64,000 nucleotides of DNA from Liolophura sinensis (GCF_032854445.1 NC_088304.1:3038001-3102000); one strand, 5' to 3'; positions 10,249 through 21,900 are shown, counted from the stretch's first letter. Translations and numbers: made by a program. Notes: a model not told the origin generated them from the letters alone.

Positions 10249-12785
10249 CTTGTCTTCAGCTCAGGGTTCGCTCAAATGTGGAGCACAATAGCCATTGTGC
10301 GTGTATATTAAATACCATAAATCACTGAATTCCTTACTTTGTGTATTAGAATCACCGTTAAAATGTTAGGGTCGGCATCTTAAAAACTAGTGTAAGTATT
10401 GATGTGAAGTTTTACATGCATGTAGAGCACAATGGCTTAAGGGGGAGGTTCCATCCATGATGCTCTGTGAGTATACTAACTACTGTAATTACCAAATTCA
10501 TGACTTCTGGTCTTTATACATTGAGCTGAAGTTTTACATGCATGTAGAGCACAATGACTTAAGGGGGAGGTTCCATCGATGGTGCTCTGTGAGTATACTA
10601 ATTACTGTAATTACCATATTCATGACTTCTGGTCTTTATACATTGAGCTGAAGTTTTACATGCATGTAGAGCACAATGACTTAAGGGGGAGGTTCCATCC
10701 ATGATGCTGTGAGTATACTAATTACTGTAATTACCAAATTCATGACTTCTGGTCTTTATACATGGAGCTGAAGTTTTACATGCATGTAGAGCACACTGGC
10801 TTAAGGGGGAGGTTCCATCGATGATGCTCTGTGAGTATACTAACTACTGTAATTACCAAATTCATGACTTCTGGTCTTTATACATTGAGCTGAAGTTTTA
10901 CATGCATGTAGAGCACAATGACTTAAGGGGGAGGTTCCATCGATGGTGCTCTGTGAGCATACTAATTACTGTAATTACCAAATTCATGACTTCTGGTCTT
11001 TATACATTGAGCTGAAGTTTTACATGCATGTAGAGCACAATGACTTAAGGGGGAGGTTCCATCGATGGTGTTCTGTGAGCATACTAATTACTGTAATTAC
11101 CAAATTCATGACTTCTGGTCTTTATACATTGAGCTGAAGTTTTACATGCATGTAGAGCACAATGGCTTAAGGGGGAGGTTCCATCGATGATGCTGTGAGT
11201 ATACTGATTACTGTAATTACCAAATTCATGACTTCTGGTCTTTATACATTGAGCTGAAGTTTTACATGCATGTAGAGCACACTGGCTTAAGGGGGAGGTT
11301 CCATCGATGGTGCTCTGTGAGTATACTGATTACTGTAATTACCAAATTCATGATTTCTGGTCTTTATACATTGAGCTGAAGTTTTACATGCATGTAGAGC
11401 ACAATGACTTAAGGGGGAGGTTCCATCCATGATGCTGTGAGTATACTGATTACTGTAATTACCATATTCATGATTTCTGGTCTTTATACATGGAGCTGAA
11501 GTTTTACATGCATGCAGAGCACAATGGCTTAAGGGGGAGGTTCCATCGATGGTGCTCTGTGAGTATACTAATTACTGTAATTACCAAATTCATGATTTCT
11601 GGTCTTTATACATTGAGCTGAAGTTTTACATGCATGTAGAGCACACTGGCTTAAGGGGGAGTTTCCATCGATGATGCTCTGTGAGTATACTAATTACTGT
11701 AATTACCAAATTCATGACTTCTGGTCTTTATACATTGAGCTGAAGTTTTACATGCATGCAGAACACAATGGCTTAAGGGGGAGGTTCCATCGATGATGCT
11801 CTGTGAGCATACTAATTACTGTAATTACCAAATTCATGACTTCTGGTCTTTATACATTGAGCTGAAGTTTTACATGCATGTAGAGCACAATGACTTAAGG
11901 GGGAGGTTCCATCGATGATGCTCTGTGAGCATACTAATTACTGTAATTACCAAATTCATGACTTCTGGTCTTTATACATTGAGCTGAAGTTTTACATGCA
12001 TGTAGAGCACAATGGCTTAAGGGGGAGTTTCCATCGATGGTGCTCTGTGAGTATACTAATTACTGTAATTACCAAATTCATGACTTCTGGTCTTTATACA
12101 TTGAGCTGAAGTTTTACATGCATGTAGAGCACACTGGCTTAAGGGGGAAGTTCCATCGATGGTGCTCTGTGAGCATACTAATTACTGTAATTACCAAATT
12201 CACGATTTCTGGTCTTTATACATTGAGCTGAAGTTTTACATGCATGTAGAGCACACTGGCTTAAGGGGGAGGTTCCATCGATGGTGCTCTGTGAGCATAC
12301 TAATTACTGTAATTACCAAATTCATGACTTCTGGTCTTTATACATTGAGCTGAAGTTTTACATGCATGTAGAGCACACTGGCTTAATGGGGAGGTTCCAT
12401 CGATGATGCTCTGTGAGCATACTAATTACTGTAATTACCAAATTCATGACTTCTGGTCTTTATACATTGAGCTGAAGTTTTACATGCATGTAGAGCACAC
12501 TGGCTTAAGGGGGAGGTTCCATCGATGATGCTCTGTGAGTATACTAACTACTGTAATTACCAAATTCATGACTTCTGGTCTTTATACATTGAGCTGAAGT
12601 TTTACATGCATGTAGAGCACACTGGCTTAAGGGGGAGGTTCCATCGATGATGCTCTGTGAGTATACTAACTACTGTAATTACCAAATTCATGACTTCTGG
12701 TCTTTATACATTGAGCTGAAGTTTCGCATTCATGTGTCTCATACAGGTGAGCTCTTTGGTAGCCTTGCTACCAATACTAAGTTTA
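10249..12785 (+). repeat. 122-bp satellite, about 19 copies, inside a mobile element
   Basis: From about 10400 to 12725 a 122-bp monomer repeats about 19 times; some copies are 120 bp through loss of a CT. Monomers contain palindromes TACATGCATGTA, often CCATCGATGG, and near-palindromic TAATTACTGTAATTA. The last monomer runs into the same terminal segment seen at 3230-3285, with a hairpin at 12756-12774 (TTGGTAGC / GCTACCAA). The array is thus the expanded core of a dispersed element. The 64-residue reading frames repeating through it are a by-product of the repetition. Confidence 0.93.
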
Positions 12786-12835
12786 AAATCAAATACAGGC
12801 TCAATTCAGCTATTCAGTGCAATACATTATCAACT

Positions 12836-12990
12836 TGAAAAAGCTCCTTGTTCATTTGAAAAAGCTCCTAGTTTATTTTAAAAGCTCCTAGTTCATTAGA
12901 AAAAGCTCCTAGTTCATTAGAAAAAGCTCCTTGTTCATTTGAAAAAGCTCCTAGTTCATTTTAAAAGCTCCTCGTTCATTTGAAAAAACA
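12836..12990. repeat. ~21-bp minisatellite, 7 copies
   Basis: Seven imperfect copies of 'gaaaaagctcctagttcatt' directly after the end of the satellite-bearing element. Confidence 0.88.
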
Positions 12991-12999
12991 TTCTGGCTT

Positions 13000-13060
13000 C
13001 AGGTAGTAAACCAACCCCTGAGTAATGAAGTCGCTGGTTCAAATCCTCCTGCTGTTTTCG
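13000..13060 (+). mobile_element. tRNA-like SINE head fragment
   Basis: 'aagtcgctggttcaaatcct' has a consensus-like B box (GGTTCAAATCC) preceded by a weak A-box region. There is no clean cloverleaf or flanking tRNA ends, so a SINE head remnant is more likely than a tRNA gene. A second, inverted tRNA-like remnant lies near 13910-13960. A TTTA microsatellite follows at 13128-13160. Confidence 0.4.
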
Positions 13061-13129
13061 CAGCAGCTTGATGTCAGGAGATTCATAATAATAATAAACA
13101 TTATTTATCAAGTATCTGCTGAAAGGCAC

Positions 13130-13161
<32 letters not shown>

Positions 13162-13308
13162 TGTACATAAGAGGCTCAAGAATTTTTCACTTTTATACCA
13201 GCGTGATCAGGTTCAAGGTTAGAGGCAACAAGCATAAACGAAGACCTTTGCTATGTACCTGATAAAGCTACTGACCTAAAGCTGCAGCCATGCTGGTCAG
13301 CCCACAAG

Positions 13309-13430
13309 CCCCCAGTTTCATGAACCGTACTGAAGTGTTAAGCAGGCCTTAGTTATTGAAGTCCACTTCATATCTCTACAACATGGCAGATAAGGGCTTA
13401 CTTTAGGTGCTTCATGAAATCGGTGCCTGG
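13309..13430. mobile_element. Small MITE-like repeat with 'ttcatgaa' ends
   Basis: The ends 'cccagtttcatgaaccgtac' and (inverted) 'gatttcatgaagcacctaaa' form imperfect terminal inverted repeats around a short non-coding middle. The copy at 45087-45290 has related ends. Confidence 0.5.
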
Positions 13431-14109
13431 ATTTTAACCCCTGACCTTATTTGTCAGGAGCCAATCATGTACAGCGAAAACAACGCTTTATCTGACAGAG
13501 ACAGACAGTGTCTAATATGCAAGTGAGCTTGATTTGAATTTCAGAGAACCAATACCAAATTGAATTTACCGTATCTTCTGCAAGCACAACAAATTTCTAT
13601 TTGAAGCGGGTCTAATAAATAATTATGCACCAATATACAATGTTGCGCAAAACTTTCTTAAAACATACATAATAGAGCACATCTCTTAATACACAGTTTT
13701 TTTCAGCTAGTAATTTCCAGGCTAATTCAGATGACGCAGGACTATGTATGTCTAGATGCAGTGTTTTTTTTTTAAAGCCATCACTTCACCTACATGTACA
13801 TGTAGTCCTTATGTACCTCCAACAATCAACAGTTACTTCTTCCCACATGAGTACATGCAGATCTGATTGTCTACACTGTTAAATTGAGACCAGCAAAAAT
13901 AATGGCTTGAGTGAGACTTGAACTCATGACCGCTCTGCACACTCAGCTATTCAGCTGGATGGGAACGGCTCACTTTTTACAGTCTAGTTTAATACACAGT
14001 CAATGATTTTTCACAATGACAGACAACACGAATCATAGAACGTACAAAGAGACAACACAGTGATTCAAAAGTAAATTGAAAACCATACATGTTGGTGAGC
14101 TATATGTAG
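13431..14109. other. UCHL3: Region downstream of UCHL3
   Basis: No coding potential. It contains a tRNA-like remnant on the - strand near 13910-13960 and must hold the 3' UTR of UCHL3. I found no convincing AATAAA on the - strand close to the stop codon. Confidence 0.4.
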
Positions 14110-14802
14110 CTACAACAGTGAAAGTGAGTCTACCAGTGCCATCACAGTGAAGTTCAGTTCATCGGGATCTCTTTCCATGAACTTTTTCACAACGCCAGCC
14201 GCATCAACAAGGAAACTGTCCTCACACGTAACACTGTGGTACACAGGCCCTCCTTTCATGCCGTCCATTTCAAACAGGCAGCCATCTTTATGAATGAAAG
14301 CCACAAAATGATAATCAACACTTTCATCTCGTGCAGGAGTGTCTGTCTGTCCCTCCTGGGCACTTTCTTCGTGAGCAGAACCCATATCATGACAATTCTC
14401 CAATATGCTAGCCCTTTCTTCTGGAGATGCTTCCTTTGTCCTAGACAGGAAGTCCTTTAGAGTTGACGCTGGTTTTAAGTCAATCGTGTCTGTGTTATTG
14501 GCTAGTGCATGTATAAGAGCCACTGTCCCGCATGCATTTCCGATCGTATCACTCTGTTTCATGAAATATAATTCCTTTATGGCACTTTCACTCACTGTTC
14601 CCAGTAAAATCTCTTCAGAATTTTTTGTTGATGGGTACAACAAGACAACTGCTAACACTGGTTGTGGCACAATTGCCAATAAATCAGCATCTAATCCATA
14701 CACATCAACAAATTTCCATGCCTCCGGCATCCCAATGCCATACGCATATTTATTAAGAACATCAGGGTTAGATTCTAGGGGTAACCATCTTTCAAGAGCC
14801 AT
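14110..14802 (-). CDS. UCHL3: Ubiquitin carboxyl-terminal hydrolase L3-type
   Basis: Cysteine protease of peptidase family C12 that removes small adducts from the C-terminus of ubiquitin (and NEDD8) in the cytosol. The ATG at 14800-14802 gives 230 residues, the length of human UCHL3. N-terminus MALERWLPLESNPDV matches the family. Catalytic residues: Gln83 in YFMKQ (oxyanion hole), Cys91 in GNACGT, His165 in VDYHFVAF, Asp180 in LFEMDG; the C-terminus has the conserved KFMERDPDELNF block. Oddity: eight positions separate Gln83 from Cys91, where the human paralogues I recall have six, so there is a two-residue insertion (Ser-Asp) at the active site. The whole coding region is one exon, whereas the human gene has many. 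A clear acceptor (TTTTTTTCTGTTGTAG) lies 18 bp before the ATG, so a 5' UTR intron is likely. Confidence 0.95.
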   Translation of the reverse strand: MALERWLPLESNPDVLNKYAYGIGMPEAWKFVDVYGLDADLLAIVPQPVLAVVLLYPSTKNSEEILLGTVSESAIKELYFMKQSDTIGNACGTVALIHALANNTDTIDLKPASTLKDFLSRTKEASPEERASILENCHDMGSAHEESAQEGQTDTPARDESVDYHFVAFIHKDGCLFEMDGMKGGPVYHSVTCEDSFLVDAAGVVKKFMERDPDELNFTVMALVDSLSLL

Positions 14803-15805
14803 GTTTGCCTTCAACACCTGGACCTACAACAGAAAAAAAGGCAAAATAATTTTTTAAGTTTTTTTTCTTACTGCCATTACATTTATATTGAGTCCATAAC
14901 TGAAACTTTTCTTTTTAGTTAAAGGGTTCATGAAACATAACTTACATGGTAGTTGTAAATATTCAGTGTCAAAGCTTATAATACAGGAATGAGGGCATAT
15001 TTGGTATCTAGTTTTTACAGTACCTAGCTGTTTATGCATCTAGCATAGATTTAGTGATACTGTAACATGATCCAATGCTGCAACTTTTCCACTTTTCCAA
15101 CTACACGTGTTACATTACTCGCTCTGTCAGTGCTCACTGTCCACATCACTGGACTAGCTAATGCACCTCCAGACTGACAGCAGAGAGCTGATGCTAAATG
15201 AATACATAGTAGTTGTTGATTTGCGTGAGAGATAAGCTATACCTAGCCGGAGCTGAATTTTAGGTATGACTGATTATTTAGGCACAGCCAAGACTTTGGG
15301 GTTTAACATCAGAAATCCTTCAATCACCTTTAACCATTGCACATCGATTCTCATGACTTTAATTATACGCTTTGTCTTCAATTCAATTTATGGCCGCTGA
15401 TATGAACGATGGGAAACTTAACCTACTTTAACTCTTAAATGTTAGAACACGTAATAAAATATAAATTTTAAATAAATTCATGAATCCTTCATTAAGACGA
15501 CTACTATACTGCCTTTGTTACAAATGTACCTTGTTTTTATCCTATGCCACATTTGTTGATATTCAGTGCAAACGATATTCAAACCGAGTTCCTCTACAAG
15601 TGCAATTTCCAAACACGGCAAATCCAATCCACAAAAGTTCACAACACTAAAGTGTTCGACACCAAACCAGTCATCACGTTAGCAGTGTTCATATCTTGTT
15701 AAATTAACAGCATTCGTGACAACCTTAATTTATTAACTGCAGTGTTTCACAAAAAGCGAAATACTCGTGATCATTCCTAGATCTGTTCCTTCTCCAGCGC
15801 CTTAC

Positions 15806-16085
15806 CCTCCTCTTCGCCAGACCAGGCCACTCTTTTGACAGCGGAAGGAGAAAGTGAAAGCGGTATGACGATCAATTATACAGAACTGTCAAGTTTCTTT
15901 CCCTGAAATAAATACATACAGGTTTGTGATATTTTAGAAACCAAAATGCATATATTTTAAGTTTTCACAATGGATCTTTAAAACCAATTCTTTGAATAAC
16001 CTATGCAGAAAAAATTTATCGATTATATTAGTCTTGATTGGGAAATGACCTGCGTGCTACACGTGTCTTCAAGCAAAATGTCAAC
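15806..16085. promoter_or_regulatory. Head-to-head promoter region of UCHL3 and DERL2
   Basis: UCHL3 (-) and DERL2 (+) diverge here. On the - strand, GGAGG ahead of GTAAGG ends at 15806 and is a plausible donor for a non-coding first exon of UCHL3, pairing with the acceptor at 14821. That leaves less than 300 bp between the two transcription units. A CACGTG box lies at 16060-16065, 21 bp before the DERL2 ATG. No TATA box is obvious. The UCHL3 first exon is inferred from splice signals only. The 14821-15805 interval, probably the UCHL3 5' UTR intron, holds nothing else I recognise. Confidence 0.55.
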
Positions 16086-19000
16086 ATGGCGGCACAGACG
16101 GTTCAACAAGAATACATGCAGATGCCCCCTGTCACACGGGCTTATACCACAGCCTGTGTTCTGACAACTCTATCAGTCGTAAGTATTGAAAAATCAGAGA
16201 ATCTTTTCCACAAGCGTGTAGTACCTTCTGATGCTGTTGGCGTAGTGCTCAGCTGATTTGGTGGGACTGTGTTTTTGACAACAACAACAACACATGTTAT
16301 GGGAACGTCACGTCAAAGTGTGTGATGACGTTTCATTTTACTGAAACACACAGATTTAATGGATTTATTAAATATAACTGTGAAATGATAATCGTAAAGG
16401 CTCAATATTCAACCTAATAATAGAAAATGATTCAATTGAATGAACAGTTATTTTACATTTTTGCTGAAAGTAATGTGTGCGGTACCTCGAGACATTGGTC
16501 TAAGGGTTGCTATTTGCCATTACATCACCATTTTCCAGTAGAAGTCGAAAATAGGCTCATATTGAGAAAATCTGAGTAAGCGACACATGCTCAGCAGCGG
16601 TTGACCTCTCTGTGAAATTGAATGGAAGGGATGCCGAAGATAGGCCCACTTTTTCGCTGCCAACTTAATTTGACAGTTTGCACAAACTGTTGGGTCTGTC
16701 ATTCTGCGTCATAGTCTTCAGTGAATTGCAAATTCGTGTCTCTGCAGTCACATGACTTTCTGTCTGTCAAAACTGACAACCAACTGAGTTAATCAAAACT
16801 TAGTAACATTGTGAAAGATCAACCACGCATGCGCGGGGAGAAATAACCTGATTTATTAGGTCACAATGTTGACACAGCATATGAGCATAAGTCACAGCTT
16901 GACTAACTTGGATTTTCTGGTTGTAAAAGGCTACAGAATATGGAAAGAATTGGGAGAGGAACAGAGAATGTCTTGGTGAACATACTTTATTGGAGTTTTG
17001 TGTGGTTAATGCATGTATTAGTTCATTTTGTGCTGATTTTTGTTGTGCTGAATTTCTCTCTGCTAAGACATTCTTAAATACCAATATTTTAATCAGAAAA
17101 GCACCTCGGCTTTTCCTTGGCTACGTATGCAGTAGTCACTTGCATGCACGAAAACACAGATTTTACTTGGTCTGGTACTATGACTGTGGCACCTGTACTG
17201 CTCTGCTTGAGGGTGGGTGGAGGTATGGGGAAGGGGGTCAGGGTACCAGACTAAAGAAAACTCTTCATCATTGGTGCTGCATCTCCTGAGAATAAAAAAT
17301 AGTATGTAAACAGCAGAGAAAGGAAATAGCAAAGTATGTTACTTGGGATAGATTTAATCTTGAAATGTCATTTTGTTTTGCAGCAACTTGATATCATCAC
17401 ACCTTTCCAGCTGTATTTTAACCCACATCTTATATTCAGACAGTATGAGGTGAGTCAGATGACTTGTGTGTATATTAATTTTGTCATCATTGAGAAAAAT
17501 GATTGAATTTAATAAGATGCTAATTTGTAAATCAGAGTTTTCAAAATGGGCAATTAGAAGGATGAAGAAAATTGTGGCTGTCAACTTTGAATTATACATT
17601 TTTGCGATGCAATTTAAACCATAATCCAAAAAATATAATTGCCTTCAATTCAGCTGCTTTAATAGTTTCTTCTGGTTGAACTGAATATGTTTTCATCTAC
17701 ATGTTTGAAAAAGCTGTAGTTTTTGTGCGTGAAAACACCATTTTGTCTAATGTGTATAAAAGTGGTTCCTTTGCATAGGAAAAAAATTATTCACATAGCC
17801 TCAATATATTTTCTGGGAAATTTTTATCACTGGCATATTGCAATGTGCCCAATGTTTTAATAATGAGTACATGGTAAGTTGTATGTACCATGTTGAAGTA
17901 CACTGTCTTATTCACTGCAACTGTTATAATTTACCTTTTTGTCAGGTTTGGAGGCTTCTCACCACATTTATGTATTTTGGGCCAATTGGCTTTAACTTCC
18001 TGTTTAACATCATCTTCACATATCGCTACTGCCGGATGTTGGAAGAAGGCTCCTTCAGGGGAAGGACGGCCGATTTTGTCTTCATGTTCCTCTTTGGGGG
18101 ACTCCTGATGACTGTATCCTTGACATGTTTAGACAAAGCCACAGGACCTTAAATACATCTTACAGGCCCTGTAAAACTACTGTATGTGAACTTTATTTTA
18201 AAATAGAGCATTTCTCTGTTTATTTATATTTTAGAAAAAAGCATTTCTCAGTTGGTTTTGCACTATGTGTGAGTGTACATCATGGTGTTCTGCGAATCCT
18301 TTGTCGCAGACTGTCTGTTGGAGTCATCTACAGTCTGGATTAAAATCCATCAAAAGGTCAACACATAGATTAGTGATTTATCTAGACACAGCATCATTGT
18401 CTTGTATATTGTATCCTGTAACGTGACCTACGTGTAGTTGATATCCTTCTTTTCAATTCACCTCCAATCAAAAAAATAAAACTACAATTGAGATAAATAG
18501 CTCCTTCACAGCTCCTCAGCTACTGGCCCTGTTTGTGAACCTGGTTTTCCTGGGCAGTGCCTTCACTATCATGCTAGTCTACGTCTGGAGCAGACGTAAT
18601 CCCTATGTCCGCATGAATTTCTTCGGCCTCATGAACTTCCAGGCGCCGTATCTTCCGTGGGTTTTACTGGGATTTTCCTTGTTGCTGGGCAACTCTATAA
18701 TTATAGATTTGATGGGTAAGTAAGCATCTATCTGGTATTTTGAGGACACCCTATCCACTCTATTTTTTAAGATATCCATTCCACTGGAAACTGTGAGATG
18801 ACAAATGTGTTTAAACTTAAGATCATACCATTGGTGACAAATGTGTGAGGTAATAAAAAGCTACCTCTCCGGCCATACATGGGAAGGTCTGTCAGCAATC
18901 TGCGGATGGTCGTGGGTTTCCACTGGTCTCTGCCCAGTTTCCTCCTACCATAATGCTGGCCGCCGTTACATAAATGAAATATTCTTGAGTACAGAGTAAA

Positions 19001-20075
19001 ACACCAATCAAATGAATAAATAAATAATAAAATGCTCTAAAATTTAATCGTAATGTGTTTTTCAAAGAAGTGTATCAAATATAGAATACAGTTTTATCCA
19101 CCCTTTTTTTAGTAGTACGGTACAATACAATGAAAATGTTGTGAGGTGGTCAGAGTTTAAATCTTTCTCGGATGAAAGATAACTGAAACATTTAGTATAT
19201 GAAAATATACTATAGATATAAAAAAGATCACTGAAAAATTTGCTCTTAAAACTAATGCCGAATAAGTGAACTTCTGTTTTATGAATTTTTTTTTTTAATT
19301 TAAATATTGATTTCTGTACAGGTATTGCTATTGGCCATATCTATTTCTACCTGGAGGATGTTTTTCCTCAACAACCAGGAGGATTCAAAATTTTGAAAAC
19401 ACCTGCATTTTTGTAAGTATATTTTCTCTAGGTAAGCAGCAACTGTTCATCCTAATTCTTAGCAAATTTCAACCAATCAGATTCAAAATGTGTGAGGTCT
19501 CTTTTTTTTTTTTTTAAATCTGTTTTTGTACTTCTGTTTCACATCCGATCTGAACAGTTTGCATTTTCGCTTTATTATCATACCGAAGCATCAAATGAGA
19601 GTCTGCCAGATTGACAAACTTGTGACGTATTAAAAGTGACCAATATCTGGATATCCCAAGACCTTTCATCCATCAGAATCTCTGATCACACGATTTTCAT
19701 GTCAGATTGGTCTAACAAGCACTGACCACCACATCTGTAGGGAGTAAATTTGCAAGAAGCTTTTCCTCATCTAATGTCACCAAGTCATTACATTGTGTGT
19801 CTAGAGAATGGCATTCCAGTGAGGCAGCACTATAAATACGACAGCAATGAGATCAGCAAGCTACAAAGAGCATTGCTGAATTCAGCTAAACTTCTTGAAG
19901 AAGTGATATTTTTTTGGATAATAGGCTTAAAATTACTGATAACCGTCTTTTTATGATTTACAGGACATCAATATTTGATGCTCCAGTGGAGGACCCGAAT
20001 TACAACCCCCCTGCAGAAGATGATCGCCCAGGGGGCTTCAACTGGGGGAATCAGGGCGATCAGCAAGAGCGGTGA
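16086..20075 (+). CDS. DERL2: Derlin-2, ER-associated degradation rhomboid pseudoprotease
   Basis: Multi-pass ER membrane protein that helps retrotranslocate misfolded proteins to the p97/VCP and proteasome machinery. Six exons join in frame: 16086-16178, 17384-17449, 17946-18113, 18520-18715, 19322-19412 and 19964-20075, giving 241 residues (human DERL2 is 239). Near-identical family blocks include [79 protein letters not shown] and [20 protein letters not shown]. Like other derlins it lacks the rhomboid Ser/His dyad. The tail ends [10 protein letters not shown], so the canonical SHP box (WGxGxRL type in vertebrates) for p97 binding is not clear. Intron 3 has U12-type splice signals. The start is fixed by homology and the first exon's GTAAGT donor. 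Confidence 0.97.
18114..18519 (+). other. DERL2: U12-type intron (DERL2 intron 3)
   Basis: The donor GTATCCTTG fits the minor-spliceosome consensus RTATCCTTT at 8 of 9 positions and is a poor U2 donor. 'ctccttcac' at 18501-18509 is a fair U12 branch site, with the branch A at 18508, 11 nt from the CAG acceptor at 18519; there is no long polypyrimidine tract. The joined protein ([16 protein letters not shown]) matches derlins. Confidence 0.75.
18866..19030 (+). mobile_element. SINE family A, 5'-truncated, in DERL2 intron 4
   Basis: Contains 'ctgcggatggtcgtgggttt', 'ataatgctggccgccgtta' and 'gaaatattcttgagtacag' with an 'aatgaataaataaataa' tail. Sense orientation relative to DERL2. Confidence 0.88.
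19795..19840 (+). mobile_element. SINE family B fragment, in DERL2 intron 5
   Basis: 'ggcattccagtgaggcagca' followed by 'ctataaatac' matches the family B central/3' segment. A similar scrap ('ggcattgcagtgatgcggcg') occurs near 49960 in RFC5 intron 3. Confidence 0.5.
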
Positions 20076-21900
20076 AGTCCTGAAACAGAAACATTGGTTT
20101 TCATCAAAGCTGTAGAGAGTTATGTCCCTTGATCCACTTGTATGGGACTTACTTCCCCTGTAAGCCTCACCTGATAAACCAAAGCGTTCCCCAGCAATGG
20201 AGAATGTGTGGGCTTCATTCTGAATATGCTCAAGAACTTTAGAGCTCTTTGCAAACGCAAACTAGGTTTCTGAATTTCAGGATTGTGACAAGTTCCAATA
20301 TTTTCAATATTGCTCCAGTGAACATTTCAGATGTTTGTTAGGTTTGGACTTGTACAGAGCTTTTGGACTGAAAAACTTCTTGTACTCATCAATGGCTAAT
20401 TTAATTGTGGTCTTTTATTGTATATAGGATAAGCATAAAAACAGTGAAGAAAAATTTAACTGTTTCATTTTGGTTCACTGGCTCACTTTTCTAATTTTTG
20501 AAAGGACATTTCTTCATCATGATATTCTGTGTTTCCCATAAGTATGTCTTTAATAGGTGTACCAGTGTGTTAGTTGCATGCAAATACTGGTATTTATAAT
20601 TTTGTCTATATAAGGTTCATGCCATGTCCTGAAGTATCTAATATATCTGAAGTAAGCTAATTTACAAAATGTGATTTTCAACTTCTGGCTTCCAATTATC
20701 GACATTATGCAGAGAGAGTAAATGATTTAAAATTAAATCCCTTCAGCAAATAAAGCAAGATCTTATTTTTTTTTTAAGTTTTTTTTTAAAGAACTTTTTC
20801 ATAGGTTTAAACCAATAGAAAAAATCCATTGTAATTGGGCTTATTTGCAGTGATGGTACTAAGAAGATGTGAAATTTCGTTGACAGTAGTGTTCATGACT
20901 GTGTTGTTTTTTCGAGCATTATGTAATTTTATTCCTCTGATCATGTAGTGAGCAGTTGAATGTTATCATCCAGGAAAATACATTAGTTTTGATTTAATTT
21001 CTGGATTTGAAACATCTTAAATCAAAAGTAATAAAAACTGTTAGCCTAATTTAGAAATGACTTCAGCTACACTTCAGGTGTCTGAACTACCCAACTCTTG
21101 CAACATATAAGTGTACATTTATATGTGGACATTTCAGTGAAACAAATTTTGCCAGATCATTTTTTCTGGAGCATCCTGTACAGTAGTCTTTAAGAAATAT
21201 TTATTTATTTGATTGGAGTTTTACGCCATATTTCGCTCATACTGCGGTGGCCAACATTATGTTTGGAGGAAACCAGACGGAGTAGTCTTTTAGATATGAG
21301 ATTCCTATACTCCTTAGTTCAAATTTCAGTGAAATCATTTCTACTGGTTTTAGTTTCAGGTTCACTATGAAAAATGACGTGGTATAATTGTGCCCGGCTG
21401 AATCTCTGTGTGTTTGAGTTTAGTCCCATTTATGTTTCACACAAAAGGATATTTTGTTTATCAGAAAAAGTCACCTCTATGGCATCTTGTTTTAGACTTG
21501 TCTGTCTGTGTTTGTCTGTGATTCCGGAAGTGATTTCTCCGTAACTGTTTAAGGTGGGGCTTCCAAAATTTTATATACACATTTTCCTCATTGTGGACGT
21601 GACCTGGTTAAAAATCCAATTTTGAACTTGCCAATTTTGGATTCAAGGAACATGCTTTTTCACATCTATATCGCACACAAAAAAATGGGGAGGGAGGAAT
21701 TAAAAACACAACAGAGCTTGTAGTTCCTGTAGATAAAGTCAAGAAATCATCAGCACATCTGCCTTTCTCTCTCTCTCTCTCTATCTCTGTACTTGAGGGA
21801 TGGCTTTTCACCATTATTGTATAAAATGACAAATGCATATATATTCATTGCTGATGTATGTAAAGTATGTCAAATCTATGGTCATCAGTACAATAAATTT
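20076..21900 (+). other. DERL2: DERL2 3' untranslated and downstream region
   Basis: AT-rich, no coding potential. AATAAA hexamers at 20749-20754 and 21892-21897 are candidate poly(A) signals. An inverted SINE family A tail scrap lies near 21200-21280 and a short CT microsatellite near 21768-21785. Which hexamer is used cannot be told from sequence. Confidence 0.45.

Noticed and set aside
10457-12838. Series of near-identical 64-residue frames (MLCEYTNYCNYQIHDFWSLY)
   Set aside because: Each spans about one and a half satellite monomers and recurs every 122 bp; no splice or start context.
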